This document shows positions 52,879 to 62,726 of a DNA stretch of 64,000 nt, piece after piece. Location: the NCBI GenBank assembly GCA_963738185.1, contig CAVTVA010000003.1, positions 1,364,001 through 1,428,000 on the forward strand, given 5' to 3'. How positions within the stretch are numbered: position 1 is the stretch's first letter; every line of letters starts with the position of its first letter. The position numbers were made by a program, and so were the translations under genes. The notes beneath the pieces are model-generated. The model was given only the letters and a program-made list of their open reading frames with translations, had not been told where the DNA came from and did not search any database. Source of the stretch: AP-15 sp963738185 (GTDB lineage Bacteria; Pseudomonadota; Alphaproteobacteria; ATCC43930; CGMCC-115725).

Positions 52879-55135
52879 TCAACCACCCCGCCTTGGCCGG
52901 GTTGGGAGGGCGCTGCGGCCGCGGCGCGCGGCAGTCGTTTCGTCCTCGATCCGAAACACCAGCCGGCCGCCGATCGCATCGGCTTCGACCAGGCGGACGA
53001 TTGCCGCATCGCCCAGCCGAAACACCCGGCCAAAACGCCGGCCGACCAGCCGCGGCACCTGTTCGTGGCGGTCGTAATAATCGCCGGGCAGGGTCGAGAT
53101 CGGCACCAGCCCGGTAGCGCCGCTTTCGGCCAGGGTGACAAACAGGCCGAACTCGGCGACGCCGCTGATGCGCGCGGCAAAGAGGGCGCCGACCGCGCCG
53201 GCGACCAGGGTCGCGCGGTAGCGCTCGATCGCAGCGCGCTCGGCTGCAGCCGCACGCCGCTCGGTTGCCGAGATATGCTCGCCGATCGCGGCCATCCGGT
53301 CGGGGCCGATTTCGCGGCGGCAGCGCGCCCTCGCCGAAATCATGTCCGGCCGCGTTGGCCCCGGCGATCAGCGCGCGATGGACCAGGAGATCGGCATAAC
53401 GCCGGATCGGCGAGGTGAAATGCGCGTAGCGCCGCAAGCCCAGCCCAAAATGGCCGATATTGAGCGGGCTGTAGACGGCTTGCGCCTGAGAGCGCAGCAC
53501 CAGGTCGTTGACCAGCGGGCCAACCTGCGCGGCTTCAGCCCGGCGCAGCAGCCGGTTGAACAGCTCGGGCTTTGGCGCCTGACCCTTGGCGAGAGCAAGC
53601 CCGGGGAGGCCGAGCTCGTCAAGAACAGCGCCCAGCGTCGCGACTTTTTCCGGGTCGGGCGCGTCGTGGATGCGATACATGCAGGGCTGACGGCGAGCTC
53701 CGAGCTCCTCGGCGGCGGCGACATTGGCGAGGATCATGAATTCCTCGATCAGCCGGTGGCTGTCGAGCCGCAGCCTCGGAACCACCGCCACCGGCCGCCC
53801 GTCGGCGTCGAGCACCACCCGGTCCTCGCGGATCTCGAGCTCGAGCGCGCCGCGCGCCGCCCGCGCCCGGGCGAGCGCATCAAAGGCGCCATAGAGCGCG
53901 GCCACGCTCTCGGGCGATACCGCGGTCGGGGGATCGCGATGCCCGTCGCGAACCGCCTGGATTTCCTCATAGGTGAGCCGCGCTGCGGAGCGCATGACCG
54001 CGCGCAAAAAGCGGTGGCGGCGCTTACGGCCGGAGGCGTCGATCCAGAGCTCGGCGGCGAGGCAGGCGCGGTCGACACTCGGCTTCAGCGAGCACAGCTC
54101 GTTCGACAGCGCCTCAGGCAGCATCGGCACGACCCGGTCGGGGAAATAGACCGAGTTGCCGCGCCGTTCGGCCTCGCGGTCGAGCCCGCTGCCGGGCCGC
54201 ACATACCAGGCGACATCGGCGATCGCGACCATCAGATGCCAGCCGCCGGCATTGGCCGGGTCGGGATCGGGCTCGGCCCACACCGCGTCGTCGAAATCGC
54301 GGGCGTCGCTGCCGTCGATCGTGACCAGCGGCAGCTCGCGCAGATCGGCGCGCCCGATCGGGCTGACCGGCAACGCCGCTTGGGCCTCGGCGATCGCCGC
54401 CGGGGGAAACTCGGTCGGGATGTCGAACGAGGCAATCGCCATGAGGCTGATCGCTGCCGGGTCCGACGCCTTGCCCAGCCGCTCGACGATGCGGACCCGC
54501 GGCGATCCGAGCCGGGCCGTCGGCAAGCCCTCCGCAACCACCAGCTCGCCATCCTCGAGGCCGGCGGCGTCACGTGCGGCGACGCGAAACTCGGTCTTGC
54601 TGCGCCTGTCGGCCGGCACCACCCGTCCGCCCTCGCGGTCGCGCTCAAAGACGCCGACGATCCGCTCGCCGCTGGGTTCGAGACGGCGGATGATGCGCGC
54701 CTCGATCTCGCCGCTCTCCAAGGTCACCAGCCGGGCCGCCGCGCGGGCGCCGACCGGCATCATCCCTCCCTGCTCCTCGGCGAGGCGCAGCACCGGCGCC
54801 GGATCCGGTCCCGGCCAGGCCACCGGGCGTGCGAGCCCGACACCGTCCTCATCGGTGCCGAAGCGTTCGACGACGGTCACCTCGGGCAGCGCGGACCCGC
54901 CGGTGAGGCGCCGATTGGCGGTGCGGGTCACCGCTCCCGATTGCTCGATCTGGCGCAGCATGTCGCGCAATGCCGGCCGATCGGCGGGAGGCACGTCAAA
55001 GGCGCGGGCGATCTCGCGCTTGCCGATGGCCGTCGGGCTTTCGCGGATAAACTCAAGCACCTCGGGCACCGAGGGCAGCCCGCCGCGACCCCGCCGATGC
55101 TTTGGGGTCGCGGCCGACGGGCGCGTCCGCGCCAT
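52879..55135 (-). CDS. rnr: Ribonuclease R, frameshifted near the C-terminus
   Basis: A ~750-aa 3'-5' exoribonuclease. N-terminal winged helix (VLEFIRESPTAIGKREIARAF), cold-shock domains, then the RNB catalytic core with VTIDGSDARDFDDAVW (metal-binding Asp cluster), DVAWYVRPGSGLD, and FTSPIRRYADLLVHRAL. After HDFGEGALPP the reading moves to another frame at about 53313-53320, continuing EIGPDRMAAIGEHISATERRA and the S1 domain (FAARISGVAEFGLFVTL) to the stop at 52879. As RNase R is usually retained, a base error is likely. It begins directly after the topA stop (TAGATG in the leftward sense, with no gap). Confidence 0.88.
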
Positions 55136-57851
55136 CTAGGCCGGCTGCGCGCCCGAGCGCGGCTTCTTCGCCGGCCGGCGAGCAGCGGCCTTTTTGGCTG
55201 GGGCGGCGGCGCGCTTCGATGCCGGCTTTGGCTTTGCCGCGGTTCGCGCCGAAGCCTTCGCCGCGGCTGCGGCGCGTTTGGGCGCGGCCGTCTTTCGGGC
55301 CGACGTCTTCGCCGCCGCGGGCTTGGCGCCCTTGCGCGGTCGGCTGGGGCTCCTGGCGCGGCGCTCGGCGAGCAGCAGCACCGCCTCTTCGAGCGAAAAT
55401 GCGTCGGCATCGACCCCCTTGGGCAAAGACGCGATGACCCCCTCGTGGCTGACATAGGGGCCATAACGGCCCTGATAGAGGGCAACCGCACCGCCGTCGG
55501 GGTGCGGCCCGAGCGTGCGCAGCGGCTGCGGCGCGCCGCGGCGCCGCTCCGCCGCCGGCTCGGCCAAAAGGACGACCGCCCGGTTCAACCCGATGGTCAG
55601 CACGTCGTCATCGGCGGCCAGCGATTTGAATGCCTTGCCGTGCTTGATGTAAGGGCCAAAGCGGCCGATCCCGGCGACGATCGTCTCGCCGGTTTCCGGA
55701 TGCCGGCCAAGCTCGCGCGGCAGGGCCAACAGCCGCAGCGCGGTGTCGAGATTTACCTCGGCCGGCTTCAGCTGCGCGCGGCAGCGCCACCCGCTTGGGC
55801 TTGCCGTCTCCGTTGGCCTCGCCGAGCTGGACGTAATGGCCGAACGGGCCCTTTTTGACGGTCACCGCCAGCCCGCTCGTCGGATCGGTCCCGAGTGCCG
55901 TATCGGCGGCATCGGTTTCGGCGGCACCCTCGATCGCCAGCGGACGGGTGTAGCGGCAATTCGGGTAATTCGCGCAGCCGATAAAGGCGCCGAACTTGCC
56001 GAGCTTGAGGCTGAGCCGGCCGGTGCCGCAGACCGGGCACAGGCGCGGATCGCGCCCCGATTCGTCTGCCGGAAAGAAGTGCCGGCCGAGATCCTCGTCG
56101 AGCGCGGTCAGCACCTGAGTGATCGTCAGTTCCCTGGTGCCGTCGACCGCGACCGAAAAATCCCGCCAGAAGTTGCGCAGCAATTCCTTCCAGTCGATCC
56201 GCCCGCCCGACACGTCGTCGAGCTGGTTTTCCAGGTCGGCGGTGAAATTGTATTCGACGTAGCGCTCGAAGAAGCTGGTCAGAAAGGCGGTGACCAGCCG
56301 GCCGCGGTCCTCCGGCAGAAACCGTCGCTTATCGAGCCGGACATAGGCGCGGTCCTGCAATACCTGCAGGATCGAGGCATAGGTCGAGGGCCGGCCGATG
56401 CCGAGCTCTTCGAGCTTTTTGACAAGGCTCGCCTCGGTGTAGCGCGGCGGCGGCTGGGTGAAATGCTGGCTCGGGGTGACCGCGCCGCGGGCGACGGCTT
56501 CGCCTTCGCGCATCTGCGGCAGCCGCGCGCCCTCGCCATCCTCCTCGGCGGCGTCGTCGCGGTCTTCCTGGTAGAGCGCCAAAAACCCGTCGAACAACAC
56601 GACCTGCCCGGTGGCGCGCAGCCGCAGGCGGCCCGAAGGATCGGCGATATCGACCGTCACCTGCTCGAGCAATGCGGACGCCATCTGGCTCGCCAGGGTG
56701 CGCTTCCAGATCAGCTCGTAGAGCCGGCGCTGGTCGCGGTCGAGATAGGCGGCGACCTCCTCGGGCTTGCGGCCGAGATCGGTCGGGCGGATCGCCTCGT
56801 GCGCCTCCTGCGCGTTCTTCGCCGGGCTGCGATAGACCCGCGGCGCGTCGGGGACATATTTCGCCCCAAAATCGCGGCCGATCAGCTGGCGCGCGGCGGC
56901 GATCGCCTCGCCCGAGATGGCGACCCCGTCGGTGCGCATATAGGTGATCAGCCCGACCGTCTCGCCGCCGAGATCGACGCCTTCATAGAGCCGCTGGGCG
57001 AGCTGCATTGTGCGGCTGGCGGCAAACCCGAGCTTGCGCGAGGCTTCCTGCTGCAATGTGGAAGTGGTGAATGGCGGGAACGGGTTGCGGCGAACCTGCC
57101 GGCTCTCGATCTCGGCGACCGCAAAGCCCGGGGCGTTGAGGATCGCCTCGGCCGCGGCGCGCGCCTTCGCCTCGGTATCGAGATCGAAGCGCTCGAGGCG
57201 CTTGCCGTCGAGATGGGTCAAGCGCGCGGTGAAAGTCTGTCCCGCCGCGGTCGTAAAGGTGACTTCGACGGTCCAGTATTCGCGCGATTTGAACGCCTCG
57301 ACCTCGGCCTCGCGTTCGCAGATCAGGCGCAGAGCGACCGATTGGACGCGGCCGGCCGAGCGGCTGCCCGGCAATTTGCGCCACAGAACCGGCGACAACG
57401 TAAAGCCGACCAAATAATCGAGCGCGCGGCGCGCCAGATAGGCATCGACCAGCTCGCGGTCGATCTCGCGCGGACGGGCAAACGCATCGAGCACGGCGTT
57501 CTTCGTCACCTCGTTGAAGACAACCCGCTTGACATCGAGGTCCTTTAACGCCCGGCGCGCTTTCAGCACCTCCTGCACATGCCACGAGATCGCCTCGCCC
57601 TCGCGGTCGGGGTCGGTGGCGAGGAACAGCCCGTCGGCGCCGCGCATCGCCTGGACGATTTCCTTCATATGCTTTTCGGATCTGCCGTCGACCTCCCACG
57701 ACATCGCGAAATCGGCCTCGGGCAGCACCGAGCCGTCCTTGGCCGGGAGGTCGCGCACATGGCCGTAGCTGGCGACGACCTTGTAGTCGCTGCCGAGATA
57801 CTTGTTGATGGTTTTCGCCTTTGCCGGCAATTCGACGACGACGACTTTCAT
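55136..57851 (-). CDS. topA: DNA topoisomerase I, frameshifted in the C-terminal region
   Basis: A ~905-aa type IA topoisomerase relaxing negative supercoils. TOPRIM domain at the start (VVVVELPAKAKTINKYLG, FLATDPDREGEAISWH). Active-site Tyr in ITYMRTDGVAIS. A Cys4 zinc finger follows (CPVCGTGRLSLKLGKFGAFIGCANYPNC), then repeated FGxY-type C-terminal modules and a Lys/Ala-rich tail. Between VALPRA and QLKPAEVNLDTALRLLALPRE one base is wrong at about 55773-55781, in a CGCGCG run. An essential gene is unlikely to be broken, so sequence error is favoured. ATG 57851 is the conserved start. Confidence 0.92.
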
Positions 57852-57924
57852 GAGCCTGTACGGTGATGACCCCGCGGCGACGGCAACGACACTGTCACGA
57901 CCCTGGAAGTCGTCAAAGCAATGC

Positions 57925-59064
57925 TCAGCGCAGTGAGACGAGATTGCCGGGGTGACGCTCGACCCGCCCGGCCAGTTCGAGCTCGAGGAGCAGACTGGCA
58001 ACCGCGGAAGCTGTCAATTGGCATTGGCGCACCAGTTCGTCAACCGCGACCGGGGTTGGCCCCAGGCTTTCGAGGATCATGCTCAGCGCGTCTTCGTCAG
58101 CGGCCGGCTCGCCGGCGCCTCCGGGGTTGACGGCCAGCCCCCAGCCCGGCTCGGCCGGCAGCAGCGACGGCAATGGGCGGGACGGCGGTGCGCCTTGCAG
58201 CAAGGGCCCCAGCTGCGAGAGGACGTCCTCGGCCCTCTCGGTCAAGGTGGCGCCGCCGCGCAATAGGTCGTTGGCGCCGCGACAGCGCGGATCGAGCGGC
58301 GAGCCCGGCACGGCAAAGACCTCGCGGCCCTGTTCGAGCGCGAAGCGCGCGGTGATCAGCGAGCCCGAGCGCGCCGCCGCCTCGACCACCAGAACGCCGA
58401 GCGCCATCCCGGAGATGATCCGGTTGCGGCGCGGGAAGTGACGCGCCTGCGGCTCGCTGCCGAGCGGCAATTCGGCGACGATCGCGCCCCGCTCGCGCAG
58501 CGCGTCGTAGAGCCCGCGGTTTTGTTCGGGATAGACGATATCGACGCCGCCGGCGACGATTGCGGCCGTGCCGCTCTCGATCGCCCCCAGATGAGCCGCC
58601 GCGTCAATGCCGCGGGCCAGGCCGGAGACGACAACGAGCCCGCTTTGGCCGAGCCCGGCGGCAAGCTCGCGCGCGAGGCGCCGGCCATTGGCCGAGGCGT
58701 TGCGCGCGCCGACCACCGCCACCATCGGCCGGGCGAGCAATTCGGGCCGGCCCAGCACGCTCAAGATCGGCGGCGCGTCCTCGACCGCGGCGAGGGCAAG
58801 AGGATAGGCCGGCTCGCCCCAACAGACGAGCCGCGCGCCGATGCGGCTGAGGGCGGCGAACTCAGCCTCGGCGGCGGCGCGGGTCGCCGCCGTCACGGTG
58901 CGCGCGCGCTCGCTGCGCCGGGCCAGGCGCGGCAGCGCCTCAAGAGCGGCGCGGGCCGAGCCGAACCGGCGCAGCAGCGCGTAAAAGCTGATCGGGCCGA
59001 TCGATTCGGTGCGGCTGAGGCGCAGCCAGTCGAGGCGCTCCTGCGGATCGAGCTCGCGCGCCAG
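57925..59064 (-). CDS. dprA: DNA processing protein DprA (start uncertain)
   Basis: A RecA-loading single-strand DNA-binding protein for transformation and recombination. The Rossmann-fold core has VAVVGARNASANGRRLARELA, VVSGLARGIDAAAHLGAI, GGVDIVYPEQN, RRNRIISGMALGVLVVEAA and SGSLITARFALEQGREVFAVPGS, followed by a C-terminal winged helix. The first standard start in frame is GTG 58896, but conserved N-terminal sequence (ERLDWLRLSRTESIGPISFYALLRRFG) continues upstream to 59082. No ATG, GTG or TTG lies there; CTG 59064 has GAGGA four bases upstream and is used here. Lies just after plsY. Confidence 0.85.
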   Translation of the reverse strand: MARELDPQERLDWLRLSRTESIGPISFYALLRRFGSARAALEALPRLARRSERARTVTAATRAAAEAEFAALSRIGARLVCWGEPAYPLALAAVEDAPPILSVLGRPELLARPMVAVVGARNASANGRRLARELAAGLGQSGLVVVSGLARGIDAAAHLGAIESGTAAIVAGGVDIVYPEQNRGLYDALRERGAIVAELPLGSEPQARHFPRRNRIISGMALGVLVVEAAARSGSLITARFALEQGREVFAVPGSPLDPRCRGANDLLRGGATLTERAEDVLSQLGPLLQGAPPSRPLPSLLPAEPGWGLAVNPGGAGEPAADEDALSMILESLGPTPVAVDELVRQCQLTASAVASLLLELELAGRVERHPGNLVSLR

Positions 59065-59071
59065 GGCGTCC

Positions 59072-59659
59072 TCAGCCTTTTGTCAAGGTGATGCGGCTTT
59101 CCCTGCCGGCGATCAGGCGCCGGATGTTGGCGTGGTGCCGCAGGATGATCAAGAGCGCGATCACCGCGATCAACAGCGCCGTCGCCCGGTCGGTCAGAAA
59201 GGGCGCCACCGCGGCGCCGGCGACCGCGGCAGCCAGCGCCGCCAGCGAGGAGTAGCGGGAGAAGGCCACGACCGCGAACCAGAGCGCGAGGGCGATCAGC
59301 GCCACTGGCCAGGCGAGCACGAGCAGCACCCCGAGCGCCGTCGCCACCCCCTTGCCGCCGCGAAACCCGAGCCAGACCGGAAACATATGGCCGAGGATCA
59401 CGCACAAGCCGGCGACCAGCGCCGCCGGTGGCGACCAGGACTGGGCGATGGCCACCGCAGCGGCACCCTTCCCGACGTCCAGCAGCAGGGTTAACAACGC
59501 GAGACCCTTGCTGCCGGTGCGCAGCACGTTGGTCGCGCCGATATTGCCAGAACCGATATCGCGAATATCGCCATGCCCGGCGATCCGGCTCAGCACCAAG
59601 CCAAACGGGATCGATCCCAGCAGGTATCCGAGGAATCCAGCGGCGACCAGAACGCTCAT
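59072..59659 (-). CDS. plsY: Acyl-phosphate glycerol-3-phosphate acyltransferase PlsY
   Basis: A 195-aa inner-membrane enzyme adding the first acyl chain to glycerol-3-phosphate from acyl-phosphate. Five or more helices are visible, with the signature loops GYLLGSIPFGLVLSR, GSGNIGATNVLRTGSK, GHMFPVWLGFRGGKGVAT and RHHANIRRLIAGRE. ATG 59659 gives a standard length; the frame is open to 59713. Upstream of dprA and likely co-transcribed. Confidence 0.93.
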   Translation of the reverse strand: MSVLVAAGFLGYLLGSIPFGLVLSRIAGHGDIRDIGSGNIGATNVLRTGSKGLALLTLLLDVGKGAAAVAIAQSWSPPAALVAGLCVILGHMFPVWLGFRGGKGVATALGVLLVLAWPVALIALALWFAVVAFSRYSSLAALAAAVAGAAVAPFLTDRATALLIAVIALLIILRHHANIRRLIAGRESRITLTKG

Positions 59660-59830
59660 GCCGGCTCGCTGCTGCGGGCGGCCCGCGCCAACGGCTCGGC
59701 AAGCAAAACGCACCCCAGCGGCACGGCGCTACCTCATGGTAAACGGCAGCGTCAGGTTATCGCTGGCGAACTCGCGCGGCAAGCGCCCCGGCGCCGCCGA
59801 AGCGCGGCCGCCCCCGGCCTCCGATCGGTG

Positions 59831-60685
59831 CTAGCTCGGGTAGACAATCGTGCGCAGCATGACCCGGCGCTCGGCCGGATCGTAGTCGCCGGCGCCCCGG
59901 TGCATCGTCGCCCGCTCATCCCAGATCAACAGATCGCCGACCCGCCAGGAATGATAATAGGTAAAGCGCTCCTGGGTGGCGTGCGCGGCGAGCTGTTCGA
60001 TCAACTGCCACGCCGCCTCGCGCTCCATTCCGTCAAAACCGTGCGTGTGCATCGGGTTGACAAACAGGATCGGGCGGCCGGTGACCGGGTGCGGCACCAC
60101 CGCGGGGCGGCGCTGCTCGGCATATTTCTTGTCGGTCCGGCGCATCTCCTCGTCCGGGTCGTAGAGCCTTGCGCCGGCCGGGCCGTCGGTGCGGCCGTGC
60201 AGCCCGGTGAGCCCGGCGAGGCGCTCTTTCATCGCCTGCGGCAGCGCGTCATAGGCCGCGCACATATCGGCGAACATGGTTCCGCCCTTGGTCGCCGGCA
60301 CCTCCAGCGCGTGCAGCATCGCCAGCAGCGGCGGCACCTCCTCATAGGTCGAGTCGGTGTGCCAGTCGGTCGCGCGCTTGACCCCGTACCAGTCGATGTT
60401 GCCGTCGGCATCGACATTGCGCAGCCACGACACCTCCGGGTGCTCGGCATGGCGGTAGCCGACCAGCGAGTGCCGGCGCGGCGTGCCAAACCGCCGGCCG
60501 AACGCGGCAATGTCGCCCGCGCCCAAATGCTGATCGCGGAACACCAGCACCGGATGCTCGGCAAAGGCCTCACGGATCCAGGCAAAGGTCGGATCGTCGA
60601 GCTGCGACAGATCGACCCCGAGCGCTTCGGTGCCGAGCGCCTGGCCGAGCGGGCGCAATTCAAGGGTGTCGGATGCGATGGTCAT
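59831..60685 (-). CDS. TauD/TfdA-family Fe(II)/2-oxoglutarate dioxygenase
   Basis: A 284-aa non-haem iron oxygenase. The facial triad is visible: His and Asp in ATDWHTDSTYEEVPP, distal His in WDERATMHRGAGDYD; the 2-oxoglutarate-binding Arg follows in ERRVMLRTIVY. FVNPMHTHGFDGM is typical of the TfdA/TauD branch. Substrate could be taurine, an alkylsulfonate or an aryloxyacid; no transporter is nearby to decide. GGAGG precedes ATG 60685. Divergent from the purM-like gene. Confidence 0.85.
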   Translation of the reverse strand: MTIASDTLELRPLGQALGTEALGVDLSQLDDPTFAWIREAFAEHPVLVFRDQHLGAGDIAAFGRRFGTPRRHSLVGYRHAEHPEVSWLRNVDADGNIDWYGVKRATDWHTDSTYEEVPPLLAMLHALEVPATKGGTMFADMCAAYDALPQAMKERLAGLTGLHGRTDGPAGARLYDPDEEMRRTDKKYAEQRRPAVVPHPVTGRPILFVNPMHTHGFDGMEREAAWQLIEQLAAHATQERFTYYHSWRVGDLLIWDERATMHRGAGDYDPAERRVMLRTIVYPS

Positions 60686-60750
60686 GGGCGATCCTCCGTT
60701 GCAGCCAAATGATCGGTCTAGGCGCGCGTGCTGCAAAGGGCTAATCGAGC

Positions 60751-61872
60751 ATGGCTGAGGCTATCGACCGCATTGCCGCCGGGGACAATCACGGGCCACT
60801 GATGCAAGCTCAGGACAGCCGTTACCGCGACGCCGGGGTCGACATTTCCGCTGTCGACAGCGGTCTTCATCAGATCGTCGATCGCATCCGGCGGACTTGG
60901 CCGACCGGGGGTGGGGTCGGCGCGGTCAAGCTCGATATCGGCTATTTTGCCAATGTGATCGACATCGGCGGCATCGGATTGGCGCTGTGCACCGACGGGG
61001 TCGGCTCAAAGTCGATCATCGCCGACATGATGCAGAAATACGACACGATCGGCATCGATTGCGTCGCGATGAACGTCAACGACGTGATCTGCGTCGGCGC
61101 GCGCCCGGTGTCGATGGTTGATTACATCGCGGTCGGAGAGGCCAACGCCGACATGCTGGGGGCGATCGCGGTCGGGCTCGGCGAGGGCGCCCGGCAGGCC
61201 GGCATTTCGATCTCCGGGGGCGAGATCGCCCAGCTCAAGGATGTGGTCCGCGGCTTCGACCTGGTCGGGATGGCGGTCGGGCTGGTGCCGCTCGACCGGA
61301 TCATCACCGGCCGCGACCTGACGCCCGGCGACATCGTCATCGGCATCGCCAGCAGCGGCATCCACAGCAACGGCCTGACCCTCGCCCGGCGCGTGCTGCT
61401 CGAACAGGCGAAGCTCGGGATCGAGCAAATCCTGCCCGAGCTAGGCGTGCCGCTCGGCGCGGAGCTGCTGCGCCCGACCCCGATCTATGTGCCCGAAATC
61501 CTCGCAATCATCGACACTGTTCCGAGCGTGAAGGCTCTGATCAACATCACCGGCGATGGCCTCTTGAACCTGCCGCGGGTGGCGGCCAGGGTCGGGTTCG
61601 AGATCGACAATTTGCCGCCGCCGCCGCCGATCTTCGGCCTGATCCAGCGCCATGGCGCGGTCGGCGAACCCGAAATGTTCGAGGTGTTCAACATGGGGGT
61701 CGGCTTTTGCGTGCTCGCCGCCGAGCGGGATGCGGGCGCGGTCCTGGAAATCCTCGCGCGCCACGGCCGCGGCGCCCAGGTGATCGGCCGGGTGATCGCC
61801 GACACCGACAAGGGCGTCCACCTGCCGCACCAGGGCCTGGTCGGCCACGCCAAGCGGTTTCACCGCCGCTGA
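60751..61872 (+). CDS. PurM-like phosphoribosylformylglycinamidine cyclo-ligase
   Basis: A 373-aa AIR-synthase-family ATP-dependent cyclase. YRDAGVDISAVDSGLHQIVDRI near the start, CTDGVGSKSIIADMMQKYDTIGIDCVAMNVNDVICVGARP (ATP/Mg loop), SGGEIAQL in place of the usual GGETAEM, and a C-terminal domain with NITGDGLLNLPRV and FNMGVGFCVL. The LDIGYFANVIDIGG segment differs from canonical PurM and there is no purN beside it, so it may be a divergent paralogue rather than the housekeeping enzyme. Confidence 0.75.
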   Translation: MAEAIDRIAAGDNHGPLMQAQDSRYRDAGVDISAVDSGLHQIVDRIRRTWPTGGGVGAVKLDIGYFANVIDIGGIGLALCTDGVGSKSIIADMMQKYDTIGIDCVAMNVNDVICVGARPVSMVDYIAVGEANADMLGAIAVGLGEGARQAGISISGGEIAQLKDVVRGFDLVGMAVGLVPLDRIITGRDLTPGDIVIGIASSGIHSNGLTLARRVLLEQAKLGIEQILPELGVPLGAELLRPTPIYVPEILAIIDTVPSVKALINITGDGLLNLPRVAARVGFEIDNLPPPPPIFGLIQRHGAVGEPEMFEVFNMGVGFCVLAAERDAGAVLEILARHGRGAQVIGRVIADTDKGVHLPHQGLVGHAKRFHRR

Positions 61873-62062
61873 GCAGGCGGCGGCGCTGATACGCCCTGGC
61901 CGATCGGAAGGTCTCGATCGCACGTCCGGGCACTGCATCGGCCGAGGCGCCTGACATTTGGACGGCGTTTTGACGGCAATCGCTGTTGGCTAGATATTGA
62001 CGCTCGGCACGCGCCATGGTAGCTGGGCAGGATCGGGTTAACCTTAAGAAGTCGAGGCGGCG

Positions 62063-62671
62063 ATGAACAAGTATCTTTTGCCCGGCGCAGCGCTGATGGG
62101 CCTCGTCTCCGCCAACGCCAGGGGCGCCACTTGCACGACGATAAGCCCGGGGGGAACGCCGTGCACCTTTAGCGAAACCGCCTCGACCGCCAACCCAGCG
62201 CCCGCCGGAAGCACCGGCCTCGGCCCGCTCGGCCTGGTGGGCGGCATCGGCGGCCCGGTCGCGTTCACGGCCACCGCGGCCGGCACCTTGGAAATGACCG
62301 TGCAGCCAAGCGGCGTGTTTGTTGGCGACGTCTATCAGGCCTTTGTCGACGGAAACTCGCTCGGTTTAACCCCCGAGGTTCCAATAGGGGGACCGAATCC
62401 GAGCATCGGCACATTCACAACTCCAATATCTGCTGGTCTGAACACCTTTGACATCAACGACCAACTCCTCTCGTATATCGGCTCCCCGCCGCCATACGGC
62501 AGTGATGATCCAACTGTCACCGTTGTCCCGGCGAGCTTTTCGCCGAGTGGCGTAACGGTCATTCTGGCTGAGGAGCTGCCTTCGGCCGTGCCCGAGCCAA
62601 GCTCGCTCGCGTTATTTGGTGCATGGATCCTCGGGCTCGGCTTCCTGTGGCGCTGGCGCAAGACCCGCTGA
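62063..62671 (+). CDS. PEP-CTERM sorting domain protein
   Basis: A 202-aa exported protein: N-terminal signal (LLPGAALMGLVSANARG), a Thr/Pro/Gly-rich extracellular part with one Cys pair, and the C-terminal sorting signal VPEPSSLALFGAWILGLGFLWRWRKTR (PEP motif, helix, basic end). The tail is processed by exosortase and such proteins often go to the surface or exopolysaccharide matrix. Exosortase genes are not in the window. A gene-free stretch (61873-62062) precedes it. Confidence 0.85.
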   Translation: MNKYLLPGAALMGLVSANARGATCTTISPGGTPCTFSETASTANPAPAGSTGLGPLGLVGGIGGPVAFTATAAGTLEMTVQPSGVFVGDVYQAFVDGNSLGLTPEVPIGGPNPSIGTFTTPISAGLNTFDINDQLLSYIGSPPPYGSDDPTVTVVPASFSPSGVTVILAEELPSAVPEPSSLALFGAWILGLGFLWRWRKTR

Positions 62672-62726
62672 CTTTTTTGACGAAATTCGGCAGCCTTGCA
62701 GAGCCGTCAGCCGGCAAGGGCTGCGA

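Noticed and set aside
55770..55785. Programmed ribosomal frameshifting in topA
   Set aside because: No slippery heptamer or downstream structure is evident, and neither gene family is known to use it; a base error is simpler.
53342..57548. Very long plus-strand open frames (838 and 601 residues) opposite rnr and topA
   Set aside because: They are antisense frames in high-GC DNA; the minus strand encodes recognisable, full-length enzyme domains.
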